Translations under genes and position numbers: made by a program
Shown: positions 28,103 through 36,570 of the stretch, piece by piece
Position numbering within the stretch: position 1 is the stretch's first letter
How the letters are laid out: each line of letters begins with the position of its first letter
The notes under the pieces: generated by a model
Told to the model about the DNA's origin: nothing
The model's input: only the letters and a program-made list of their open reading frames with translations
Databases searched by the model: none
Assembly (NCBI GenBank): GCA_944323825.1
Contig: CALUTY010000005.1
Span: 1-64,000 of the forward strand
Origin: an uncultured Bacteroidales bacterium
GTDB taxonomy: Bacteria; Bacteroidota; Bacteroidia; Bacteroidales; UBA932
DNA: 64,000 nt
Direction: 5' to 3'

Positions 28103-29739
28103 CAATATTCAAGAATCTGCCCATCCTCGAGCAGTCTTCTGCTCAGGAGATTATAGTCCACATCCTGGACAGGACATCCTTCATCCAGGGCGAGTGCGGC
28201 TGCCGTGGCTGCAGACTGCCCGAGCACCATGTAGTTAGGTTCCATTCGTATCGAGCTGTAGGCCACATGGGAAGCAGAAAGGCAGACCGGCACAAGAAGG
28301 TTGGTGCATTCCTCCCGTTTCGGAACAATGGCACCATAGTCTATCTGATAAGGTACAGTAGGCCAGAATATGGTCCCTTCGTTCCTGAGAAGACCGTCAT
28401 TGTCCACCACGCGTGACACATAGTGGCAGTCCAGAGCATACGAGCCCATCCCCACTGGCCTGTCCACAGGCACCCGGTCCTCCTTTACCACATTCTTCTC
28501 GGTCATGACAAAGTCACTGACCATTCTCCTGGCCTCCCTCACATAGATCTGGTACGGAAAATGTCCGTTGTCCTCAAATTCGTCGGCGGGGAAACCCCAT
28601 CTGCCCATCTCCGTCCGCATCTCTTCCGGCACACGGGGATCGTTGGCAAGAAACCAGAGCATTCCCACAGCATAGTCCCTGTGCTCCTTTTCCATCTTTG
28701 CCCTTTCTTCGTATGAACCTTCCGGATAGCCAAAGCTCGCCCCGAAAAAGTCAAGATGATTGGTGTCTGTCTTCCTGTTCGGCATAGGGGTGAATGTGAT
28801 TACATCCTTCAGCTCCTTGCCGGGAGTGCCGAGAATTTCCCTGAGCATAAGTTCATACAAGGCCGGGTTATAGTCAGCAGGACGCTGTATCGGAACCATA
28901 TTTGAAGGGTCATCGGTCAATGTCACCCGGTAGCAATATGCCTGAGTGCGTCCGTCGGCCTCCCCTTGCCTGCCCCATGGGGCAGGGTCCACATATGGCA
29001 GCAATTCCTTTCTGCCGTCATCAAGATAAGGAGAAATGAAAGATATATCCCTCGTAGGATCATAATTTACCCTGATGCCGTTGAGTGTCTCCTCATAGAC
29101 TGAGTTAGCCTCCCTTCCCACAATATAGGATACTCCGGAGGCAGCCATAAGGTCCCCTTCGTATGAAGCATCAATATACATTCCAGCCGAGATCCCTGTC
29201 CCGTCCTCCATCCGGATTCCGGTGATTTTCCCGTCTTTGACGCTGACGGCATCGGATTCTGCAAGCCTTGTGTCATAGATGACGGCCACGCCGGATTCCT
29301 CCAGCATATCTTTCATTATATCTTCAGCAACTCCGGACTCATATACCCATTGGATACGCCTTTCGTCATTCTTTCCGGTATATGTCCTCTTCAATGTCGA
29401 TTTCATGAACTCTTCACGCGTCTGGCAGCGCCATGCGTCAGGATTGAGATAGTATTCATAAATCTTTCCGTAGAACTCGGCGGCAAGACCGCCAATGGTC
29501 TTGTGCCTGTTCATGTCGGTGGCGGTCAGACCTGATGTGGCCATGCCGCCGACATGGGCATTCTTGGATATGAGCACCACTTCCTTTCCCATCCTTGCCC
29601 CCTGGATGGCGGCCATCACTCCGGAGGCGGACTCACCATAGACGCAGATGTCATAGTCCGGTCTCTCTACGGAACACGCAAAAAAGATGGATGACAGGGC
29701 CAATATGGCCAGATTCCTTATTTGTCTTGTCATATTCAC
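28102..29739 (-). CDS. lipoprotein FAD-dependent oxidoreductase
   Basis: This 545-residue exported lipoprotein (lipobox FFACS near residue 22) has an FAD-binding Rossmann start (ICVYGESASGVMAAIQGARM) and GGMATSGLTATDMNRH, placing it with PF12831 proteins. It lacks the C-terminal beta domain of the paralogue at 21174-23150 but shares CTNLLVPVCLSASHVAYSSI. The reaction is unknown. It is the first enzyme gene after SusC/SusD, which puts it early in glycan processing. Its stop overlaps the glycosidase start by one base. Confidence 0.85.
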   Translation of the reverse strand: MNMTRQIRNLAILALSSIFFACSVERPDYDICVYGESASGVMAAIQGARMGKEVVLISKNAHVGGMATSGLTATDMNRHKTIGGLAAEFYGKIYEYYLNPDAWRCQTREEFMKSTLKRTYTGKNDERRIQWVYESGVAEDIMKDMLEESGVAVIYDTRLAESDAVSVKDGKITGIRMEDGTGISAGMYIDASYEGDLMAASGVSYIVGREANSVYEETLNGIRVNYDPTRDISFISPYLDDGRKELLPYVDPAPWGRQGEADGRTQAYCYRVTLTDDPSNMVPIQRPADYNPALYELMLREILGTPGKELKDVITFTPMPNRKTDTNHLDFFGASFGYPEGSYEERAKMEKEHRDYAVGMLWFLANDPRVPEEMRTEMGRWGFPADEFEDNGHFPYQIYVREARRMVSDFVMTEKNVVKEDRVPVDRPVGMGSYALDCHYVSRVVDNDGLLRNEGTIFWPTVPYQIDYGAIVPKREECTNLLVPVCLSASHVAYSSIRMEPNYMVLGQSAATAAALALDEGCPVQDVDYNLLSRRLLEDGQILEY

Positions 29740-29749
29740 GCAATTAGTT

Positions 29750-31327
29750 TCAATATCCTATGTTCTGAGGGAAATTCTCCGCTCCCATATTGATTATTTC
29801 ACTTTCAGGTATAGGCCATCTGATGAAATGAGGATTTGCAGGGAGATTGGTTCTTCCGGCAAGAGAAGCGGACAGGTCCGGATGTCCGGCATAATTCTTC
29901 ACCTGGTCTATCAATATGCCAAGCCTCTTTAAGAAATACCATCTGTCTCCCTCAAAGGCAAGTTCTCTGGCTTGTTCGTCAATGATGTCCTTCAAAGTAA
30001 GGGTTCCGGTGAATTCGTCATTCCCTGCCCGCTGCCATGTCTTGTTATAATAATATTTTGCTTTCTGCTGGTCACCCTTTCGTAAAGCGGCTTCAGCTCC
30101 GATTATATATGTTTCGGCAAGCCTGTACACTATCACATCCTTATAGCTTCTGGTCTCAAACGGTTCCCTTGTCCAGATGTCACCCCATTTCACACATCCC
30201 GGAAGCACATTTTTGTTGAGAGATCCGTTCCTGTACAGAGGGAAATAATCTCCAGGAGCCACGGTGACATTCCCGTATGTAATCTCGCGGTCGGAAGTGT
30301 TCCTGTATTGATGGATATAGTATTCCGTATAACGCCTGTCTTTCTCCTGGTCGTAAAGGGAGAACAGATAGGGACTCGGCAAACAGCGGCCGTATGTATA
30401 TCCCCAATTTTCATAGCTGCATGCCTCCTCTGCAGTTCCGCCAATCTCCGCCCGGTACATGCCGATGAAATATGCGGCGAAATAATTGCCCTTTGGAGTT
30501 GCAGTAGAAAGATTACCTCCGAGATTAGTACTCCATTGCTGAGTCATCAGAGCCTCTGAGTGGTTCAAATCGGCTGCATTGAACACATTCTCCAATGCCA
30601 CAAGGGAATATGAAGGACACAAGTCAATAGTGTCCACCTGGTTAAGGGCCGTATCCCAGTCCTTCTGCCATAGCGCGGCCTTTGCCAGAATATGCCTTGC
30701 AGCAGCCTGGTTGAAGCGGCCCGGTTCATATGAAGTCCAGTCGAGATTTTTGATCGCATACCTCAGATCGGAATAGATGAGGTCAAAAACTTCCTTCTGT
30801 GATGCAGGATGATAGTCTCGCTTGTCATTTATGTTTTCCGGAGTTGTCGGCTCCGTATTGAGCCAGATACGGTCATAGGTCCTGTACAGGAGGAAATATG
30901 ACTGTGCCCTGAAACATTTCGCTTCCGATACCGCCACTTTCAGGGCATCGCTTTCCGGCATCCCTTCAGCAGCGGAGATTATATCATTGCATTTGCCTAT
31001 TATGGAATACATGGTCTTCCACATGAATTCAACCTGGCTTGCTGAAGGTTTCAGATAATTGGGGTCATAAATGCCATAGAAATTGCCCGTGCCACCATTT
31101 GTTATGGCCAGATCAGTTCCTCTTTCCAAGGCAAACATTGTGGCATTTTCCGTATCATTGGCATAATACCTCTGTTTGGCATACAAGGCATTCACCGCCA
31201 GTTTCAGTCCGTCTTCAGTCCCGTAAATGTAATCCACGGAATATTTTGTGGCATTCTCCTCAGTCAGAAAGTCGGAACAGGAAACAGCGCAGGTTGCAAT
31301 CACCAGCAATATAAATATCTTTTTCAT
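29750..31327 (-). CDS. susD-like: SusD/RagB-type glycan-binding lipoprotein
   Basis: This 525-residue outer-membrane lipoprotein pairs with SusC and captures glycan at the cell surface. It begins MKKIFILLVIATCAVSCSDF, with the lipobox Cys at residue 17. SusD-type TPR helices (SDALKVAVSEAKCFRAQSYF, then FNQAAARHILAKAALWQKDW) are followed by the C-terminal RagB domain (DIIDEQARELAFEGDRWYFL), which is a family signature. The gene follows susC by 21 bp. Similarity alone does not give the glycan. Confidence 0.94.
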   Translation of the reverse strand: MKKIFILLVIATCAVSCSDFLTEENATKYSVDYIYGTEDGLKLAVNALYAKQRYYANDTENATMFALERGTDLAITNGGTGNFYGIYDPNYLKPSASQVEFMWKTMYSIIGKCNDIISAAEGMPESDALKVAVSEAKCFRAQSYFLLYRTYDRIWLNTEPTTPENINDKRDYHPASQKEVFDLIYSDLRYAIKNLDWTSYEPGRFNQAAARHILAKAALWQKDWDTALNQVDTIDLCPSYSLVALENVFNAADLNHSEALMTQQWSTNLGGNLSTATPKGNYFAAYFIGMYRAEIGGTAEEACSYENWGYTYGRCLPSPYLFSLYDQEKDRRYTEYYIHQYRNTSDREITYGNVTVAPGDYFPLYRNGSLNKNVLPGCVKWGDIWTREPFETRSYKDVIVYRLAETYIIGAEAALRKGDQQKAKYYYNKTWQRAGNDEFTGTLTLKDIIDEQARELAFEGDRWYFLKRLGILIDQVKNYAGHPDLSASLAGRTNLPANPHFIRWPIPESEIINMGAENFPQNIGY

Positions 31328-31348
31328 ATCCTAATCGTTTGAAAAATG

Positions 31349-34300
31349 TCAAAATGTCACCTTAAGCCCGAACAGCATCGTTCTCGGCTCCGGATAATCG
31401 CCCGGGGTCTGTTCCGGACCATAGCCCAGCACCTCGGTATAAGTCCATAAATTGGTGAAAGACAGATAGAGCCTGAGATTCTGAAGTCTGATCTTCTGTA
31501 TCATCTTCTGCGGGAATGTATATCCGAAAGTGACATTCCTGAGGCGGACATAAGTGGCATCCTGATAGCCGAGGGCATTTATATATGCCGGAGCCTGTGT
31601 CATGTTAGGAGCCGGGGCCTCATTGGAAGGATTGTTCAGTGTCCAATAATTTCTTCTGATGCCATTCCTTTTTCCTGTCATGTCCCCTCCGGTGTCGAAT
31701 GAGGTCAGATATGAATTGTACATTGTACCTCCATACGACACATAAAGGTCGCCTGACAAGTCAAAGCCCTTGTAATAGAATCCCATGGTCACACTGCCTA
31801 TCCAGTCGGGATCCCTGTTCATTATAACCCTGTCCGATTCGGTTATCTTTCCGTCCTGGTCTGTATCCTTTATCCTTATGTCTCCTGGATTGGCATCAGG
31901 CATATGTGATGAGGCAATATCGTCTCCTGTCTGCCATATACCGTCAAATTCATAGTCATAATATACATTGATAGGATGTCCTATAAACCATCTGTTATTG
32001 ATGTCATTCCTCGGATTGCCGTTCTCGTCAGTCTCTCCGTCAATCACCTTTATCCGGTTTACATTCTTTGACCATGAAAGATCAACAGTCCATTGAAAAT
32101 CGTCAGTGGTAACAGGCACTGTGTTGAGCATTATTTCGACACCCTTGTTCTGAACACGGCCAAGATTGACAAGTTGGTTGGTATATCCAAGCGACTGGTT
32201 AAGGGATTTCGTGACAAGAAGATCGGAAGTCTCAGTATCATACACTTCAAAAGATCCCGTTATCCTGTCATCAAGGAAACCGAAATCGATACCTATGTTG
32301 GCAGATGTGGAGGTTTCCCATTTCAGATCAGGATTCCACAATGTGCCACCCGGAAGGTAGCCTATGGATGTGGTCGAACCGAATTCTGTGAAATATTCGT
32401 CTGTCAGTCCCAAAGTGGTGTAGGGGGATATTCCCTGGTTGCCGACCTGCCCCCAGCTCAGGCGGAGTTTGAGGTTGGTGAGCCATCCGGTATTCTTGAG
32501 AAATTCCTCATTGTTGATCCTCCAGGCGAATGCCGCAGACGGGAAGAAGCCATATTTGTTGTTGGCACCGAATACGGACGAACCGTCGGCACGCATTGCA
32601 AGAGTAAGAAGATATCTTTCCTTATATGAATATCTTATACGGGCAAGAAATGATACCATCGATCTCTTTGAAAGTTCATATGTCGGTTTTCCGTATTCCA
32701 AGGCTGATCCTATGGCATTATAAGCAAGATCATCATTGGCAAATCCGGTCCCGTTCAGTCCCATCCGTTTCCACTTTATAAGATTTATGCTCTGCATGAG
32801 AGTGGCATCTATATGGTGCCCGGAATTGAAGTCATGCGTATAGTTGAGTATGTTTTCAAGAAGATAATCGTCAGAAAAACTTTCGCTTAGTGTCGCCTTT
32901 CCTTGCGTGTTTCTACCGGTGGTGTGTTCAAGTCCCTGATAGCTGTTGGAGTTGACACGCCTCGTGCTCATACTCGCATTAAGTCTATATGAAAGCCCCC
33001 TCCATATGTTCCAATCCGCAAACAGATTAATCAGCAGTCTGTCCTGGATGCTTTCATTCTTGGAATTATTGATGTTCCAGAGCGGATTGTAATGCGATTC
33101 GCCGGCTTCAGTCACATCTTCACGCAATGTCACTCCGTCATCCTCGTACACCTTGGCCAGCGGAGGCATGGTGACGAATGAATTGAACGAACCGTCAGCC
33201 GTCTGTTTCCATCCACGTGAAAATGAAATGTTTGCACCTACGGTCACATGGTTGCCGAGCTTCTGGTCTACATTCAGCCTTCCTGAAAATTTCTTGAATC
33301 CCGAATTCAGTACCATTCCGTCCTGGTTGAAATATCCAAGGCCGAGGGCAAACTTCGTCTTGTCACTTCCGCCCTGTACCAGGACATCATGCTTGTGCTG
33401 CACGGCAGGGCTTATCATCAGATCTTCCCAGTTCACATATTCCCCGGAATTGAGCACATCAAGCATCAGTCCACGGAAACAGTCCTGCTCATCATAATAT
33501 CCGTTGGCATTATAGTAGGCCTCATGACGATATGCAGCCCATTCCTCACCGTTGTAGAACTCAAAGTTCCTGTCAATCTGCTGGACGGCCACATATCCGT
33601 TGTAGCTCACCTTCACCCTTCCTGCCACGCCTCTCTTAGTGGTGATGAGGATAACCCCGTTGGCGGCTCTGGCACCGTAAATGGCCTGCGAAGAGGCATC
33701 CTTCAGGACTTCTATGGACTCTATCTCACTGGAGTTGACATCATCAATGCTGCTCATAGGCACACCGTCCACCACATATAGAGGGTCATTGTCACCGGAC
33801 AGCGACCTGCGTCCCCTGATCAGGACAGAAGATGTTCCGCCCGGTTCAGCACTTCCGAGGTTGACCTGCAGCCCCGGGGCGGCTCCCCTGAGCATCTCCG
33901 CAACGCTCGTGGTAGGTATCTTATTGGCCTGCTCGGCCTTCACGGTGGAGATTGCTCCTGTCACATCGCTTCGCCTCTGCACTCCGTATCCAACCACAAT
34001 CACCTCGTCAAGCATCTTGATATCCTCTTCCAGAGTCAGTCTGACGTCAGATGTACGTCCTCCCACATAGATTTCTGCAGGAAGATACCCCATGATTGAC
34101 ACGGTGAGCATGTCACCCTTTGCTGCATCAAGGCTGAACCTTCCGTCAAGGTCAGTCACGGCAGAAGCCTTCGGATCGGCCTCAGAAAAGACAGTCACTC
34201 CGGGCAGCGGCTCTCCGGCAGCGTCAGTAACGGTTCCTGACACTTCCTGCCTGCCGTCATCCTTTGCTGCGGTCATGGCAACAGATTCAGCCTTGGACAG

Positions 34301-34651
34301 TATGATATTGCTGCCCATGATGGTGAATTCTGTACCGGTACCTGCGAATATCCGGTCCAGAACATCAATGATGTCCTCATTTTCAGCCGAGACGCTGACC
34401 CTCTGGTCTCTGTCCATATTGATGTTGTTGTAGAAGAACCTGAAGCCGCTGGACTGTTCGATGTCCCTCAGCACCTTTGTGACAGGTTCATTTTCCGCAT
34501 CCACAGAAATGATGCGGTTCTGCGCATCGAGCGGGTATGATGACAGCCAGCATACGGCCAGCATGAACAGGACGGCCACGGCTTTCCTCATTGCCGTGCA
34601 GACCTGACTGCCATTCACCACACCCATGGTCAAATGATGTTGTGTTGACAT
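31349..34651 (-). CDS. susC-like: SusC/RagA TonB-dependent glycan transporter with STN signalling domain
   Basis: This 1100-residue outer-membrane transporter has domains in this order: signal peptide; STN domain (about 45-115, ending with the AGTGTEFTIMGSNIILS block), which contacts the FecR anti-sigma; carboxypeptidase-regulatory domain (EVSGTVTDAAGEPLPGVTVF); plug with DEVIVVGYGVQRRSDVTGAI and DPLYVVDGVPM; and a 22-strand barrel. The STN domain means substrate transport can be signalled to the FecR and ECF sigma genes at 34723-36499. The start at 34651 gives a 20-residue extension before MRKAVAVLFMLAVCWLSS, so the ATG at 34591 is an alternative. Confidence 0.95.
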   Translation of the reverse strand: MSTQHHLTMGVVNGSQVCTAMRKAVAVLFMLAVCWLSSYPLDAQNRIISVDAENEPVTKVLRDIEQSSGFRFFYNNINMDRDQRVSVSAENEDIIDVLDRIFAGTGTEFTIMGSNIILSKAESVAMTAAKDDGRQEVSGTVTDAAGEPLPGVTVFSEADPKASAVTDLDGRFSLDAAKGDMLTVSIMGYLPAEIYVGGRTSDVRLTLEEDIKMLDEVIVVGYGVQRRSDVTGAISTVKAEQANKIPTTSVAEMLRGAAPGLQVNLGSAEPGGTSSVLIRGRRSLSGDNDPLYVVDGVPMSSIDDVNSSEIESIEVLKDASSQAIYGARAANGVILITTKRGVAGRVKVSYNGYVAVQQIDRNFEFYNGEEWAAYRHEAYYNANGYYDEQDCFRGLMLDVLNSGEYVNWEDLMISPAVQHKHDVLVQGGSDKTKFALGLGYFNQDGMVLNSGFKKFSGRLNVDQKLGNHVTVGANISFSRGWKQTADGSFNSFVTMPPLAKVYEDDGVTLREDVTEAGESHYNPLWNINNSKNESIQDRLLINLFADWNIWRGLSYRLNASMSTRRVNSNSYQGLEHTTGRNTQGKATLSESFSDDYLLENILNYTHDFNSGHHIDATLMQSINLIKWKRMGLNGTGFANDDLAYNAIGSALEYGKPTYELSKRSMVSFLARIRYSYKERYLLTLAMRADGSSVFGANNKYGFFPSAAFAWRINNEEFLKNTGWLTNLKLRLSWGQVGNQGISPYTTLGLTDEYFTEFGSTTSIGYLPGGTLWNPDLKWETSTSANIGIDFGFLDDRITGSFEVYDTETSDLLVTKSLNQSLGYTNQLVNLGRVQNKGVEIMLNTVPVTTDDFQWTVDLSWSKNVNRIKVIDGETDENGNPRNDINNRWFIGHPINVYYDYEFDGIWQTGDDIASSHMPDANPGDIRIKDTDQDGKITESDRVIMNRDPDWIGSVTMGFYYKGFDLSGDLYVSYGGTMYNSYLTSFDTGGDMTGKRNGIRRNYWTLNNPSNEAPAPNMTQAPAYINALGYQDATYVRLRNVTFGYTFPQKMIQKIRLQNLRLYLSFTNLWTYTEVLGYGPEQTPGDYPEPRTMLFGLKVTF

Positions 34652-34678
34652 AAGTTATTGGTTTTGTGTTATCGTTTC

Positions 34679-34694
34679 GGTACCGTAATGTACC
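34679..34694. promoter_or_regulatory. inverted repeat upstream of susC
   Basis: GGTAC, six bases, GTACC lies 28 bp upstream of the susC start in the 71-bp gap after fecR. No TAnnTTTG element is visible in the gap, so the promoter may be of the ECF type and this dyad may be part of its control. Confidence 0.4.
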
Positions 34695-34722
34695 ATTTTT
34701 CAGCTATGCAGTAAGGATTCCG

Positions 34723-35757
34723 TCAATATACGAGAATCGTTTCCCTTTCTGTTATCTCATACTCACCGTCATCTGCATAATCCCGTTTGAAATGGATTCT
34801 TGTCGTACGCCTGAAATGCTCAAGCACAGTATCGAGGCGCTGGCTATCAAACACTCCGGTGTACCTGTTCTGCAAGAGGTCCCCGTTTGTTATCATGAAC
34901 CTCACATTGTACCTGTTCTCAATCATCCTCAATGCATCGGCAAGGCTCGTGTTATCCAGCACTATCCTGCCGTCCTTCCACGATGTAACCGTCTCCGTAT
35001 TTATCCCCATGCATGCCACAGCGTCACTGTCCGGATCATATACTATCATCTGTCCGGGGCTGAGCCGCACTATATGCCGGACACCTGAAGTATCGGCATA
35101 CGACATGCGCACACTTCCGGAAACAAGGGCAGTCCGGACATCCCTGCCGTCTTCCCCATAGGCATCGACATTGAATTCAGTCCCAAGCACCTCCACATCC
35201 ATGGAAGATGTTGACACGATGAACTTTTTTCCATTGTCGGACTTAACATCAAAATATGCCTCTCCGGAAAGGAAGACCTTCCTTTCATCACCGGAAAAGC
35301 GGACAGGATAGGTCAGCGAAGAATTGGAGTTGAGCCACACCTTCGAACCGTCCGGCAGCACAGCCGATGAAACCATACCGGCAGTCGTCTTCAGCTCAAC
35401 CTGTTCATTGACGGACTCATCCTCATCAGCATAATACTTGAAACAGAAATATCCTCCTGCAGCCAAAACCGGAAGCAGAAGTATGGCAGCTGCACGCTGC
35501 ATGGACGCAAGGAAACGCCTGAATGAATTTCTGCGGATATTCCCGTGCACCTTCCTGAGCGCGGCATCGGTGTCGACCGATTTCATGACTGCGACCGATT
35601 TTCCTATCTGATGGACCATGCACACCTTTTTCGCAATTTCAGCATTCTCGCTGCCTGCGGATATCCACTCCTCCACAGCCTTCACCTGCCCGGCATCCAG
35701 TTCGCCGTTGAAATATGCAGGCAGAAGCTCTTCCATTTTCATTTCATTCGTATCCAT
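34723..35757 (-). CDS. FecR-type anti-sigma factor
   Basis: This 344-residue inner-membrane regulator has an N-terminal cytoplasmic helical domain that binds sigma (MEELLPAYFNGELDAGQVKA), one transmembrane segment (AAAILLLPVLAAGGYFCF), and a periplasmic FecR domain (TTAGMVSSAVLPDGSKVWLN, then TEFNVDAYGEDGRDVRTAL) with a C-terminal DUF4974 region (SLADALRMIENRYNVRFMI). It should hold the ECF sigma until the SusC STN domain signals. I use the ATG at 35757. Other in-frame ATGs lie at 35766 and 35742. It reads towards susC and is divergent from the sigma gene. Confidence 0.9.
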   Translation of the reverse strand: MDTNEMKMEELLPAYFNGELDAGQVKAVEEWISAGSENAEIAKKVCMVHQIGKSVAVMKSVDTDAALRKVHGNIRRNSFRRFLASMQRAAAILLLPVLAAGGYFCFKYYADEDESVNEQVELKTTAGMVSSAVLPDGSKVWLNSNSSLTYPVRFSGDERKVFLSGEAYFDVKSDNGKKFIVSTSSMDVEVLGTEFNVDAYGEDGRDVRTALVSGSVRMSYADTSGVRHIVRLSPGQMIVYDPDSDAVACMGINTETVTSWKDGRIVLDNTSLADALRMIENRYNVRFMITNGDLLQNRYTGVFDSQRLDTVLEHFRRTTRIHFKRDYADDGEYEITERETILVY

Positions 35758-35865
35758 ATCAAGCATGAATTCCGGTTTATTCTGGATATTAGTCTGACGA
35801 AAGCCTAAAACTCCTAAACTGAAATTGCAATTTTTGTAAAAAATTTTTCCGGGCGTAAAAAGGGT

Positions 35866-35897
35866 TTTGATAAATTTCAAAACAGTTTCTAAATTTA
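35866..35897 (+). promoter_or_regulatory. promoter of the ECF sigma gene, with a motif shared with the esterase gene
   Basis: TTG (35867-35869), a 20-bp spacer and TAAATTTA (35890-35897) fit the Bacteroidetes promoter. TTTGATAAATTTCAA at 35866-35880 recurs at 36531-36545. Confidence 0.6.
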
Positions 35898-35920
35898 CAC
35901 CGTCAAAAAACAACAGCAGA

Positions 35921-36499
35921 TTGGCAACTGATGACAGAAACCTGTATGACAGGATAAAGGACGGGGACATGGACGCATATGACATGCTGTTCAGGAGATA
36001 TTATCCTCCATTGTGTGCATACGCATGCCAGTATGTCAACGAGGCGGACGCCGAAAATGCAGTACAGGACGTGATGCTATGGCTATGGGAGAAACGGAAT
36101 TCCATAATAATACGCAATTCAGTGTCAACCTATCTCTACCATGCAGTCAAAAACCACTGCATGACACTTGTCAGCCGCAACATCATAAAGGAAAAGGTGA
36201 TAAGTGCCATACATGAGGCAATGCGCGAGAAATTTGAGAACCCGGACTTCTTCATGGCGGGCGAACTTCAGAAAAAATTCAACGACACCCTCGAAGGAAT
36301 GCCTGAACATTACAGGACGGCATTCATCAAGAGCAGATTCGACAACATGACATACAAGGAAATAGCAGCAGAGGAAGGGCTTTCGCCCAAAACCATAGAA
36401 TACCGCATATATCAGGCAATCAGAATCCTGCAGACAGAACTTAAAGACTGGCTCCCGCTGCTGGCCGCATTGCTGGCTTTCAACTGGATCAAAAACTGA
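35921..36499 (+). CDS. ECF RNA polymerase sigma factor
   Basis: This 192-residue sigma-70 family protein of the ECF class, as found with FecR/SusC systems, has region 2 at about residues 15-85 (DMLFRRYYPPLCAYACQYVN, DAENAVQDVMLWLWEKR) and region 4 at about 130-180 (YKEIAAEEGLSPKTIEYRIY, the -35 helix-turn-helix). There is no ATG before residue 34 of the longest frame. I choose the TTG at 35921, because a TTG at 35867 would sit within the promoter. The ATG at 35966 would lose part of the N-terminal helix. It is divergent from fecR, whereas usually sigma and anti-sigma are in line. Confidence 0.88.
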   Translation: MATDDRNLYDRIKDGDMDAYDMLFRRYYPPLCAYACQYVNEADAENAVQDVMLWLWEKRNSIIIRNSVSTYLYHAVKNHCMTLVSRNIIKEKVISAIHEAMREKFENPDFFMAGELQKKFNDTLEGMPEHYRTAFIKSRFDNMTYKEIAAEEGLSPKTIEYRIYQAIRILQTELKDWLPLLAALLAFNWIKN

Positions 36500-36530
36500 A
36501 AACGGGATTGCAGAGAGCCGTGCCGGACAA

Positions 36531-36560
36531 TTTGATAAATTTCAAGACTGTCTATAAAAC
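36531..36560 (+). promoter_or_regulatory. promoter or operator of the esterase gene
   Basis: TTTGATAAATTTCAA at 36531-36545 repeats the sigma promoter motif exactly, and similarity continues (AC, one base, GT). TATAAAAC at 36553-36560 could be the -7 element. The ATG follows 10 bp later. Confidence 0.5.
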
Positions 36561-36570
36561 ACAGAACAAA

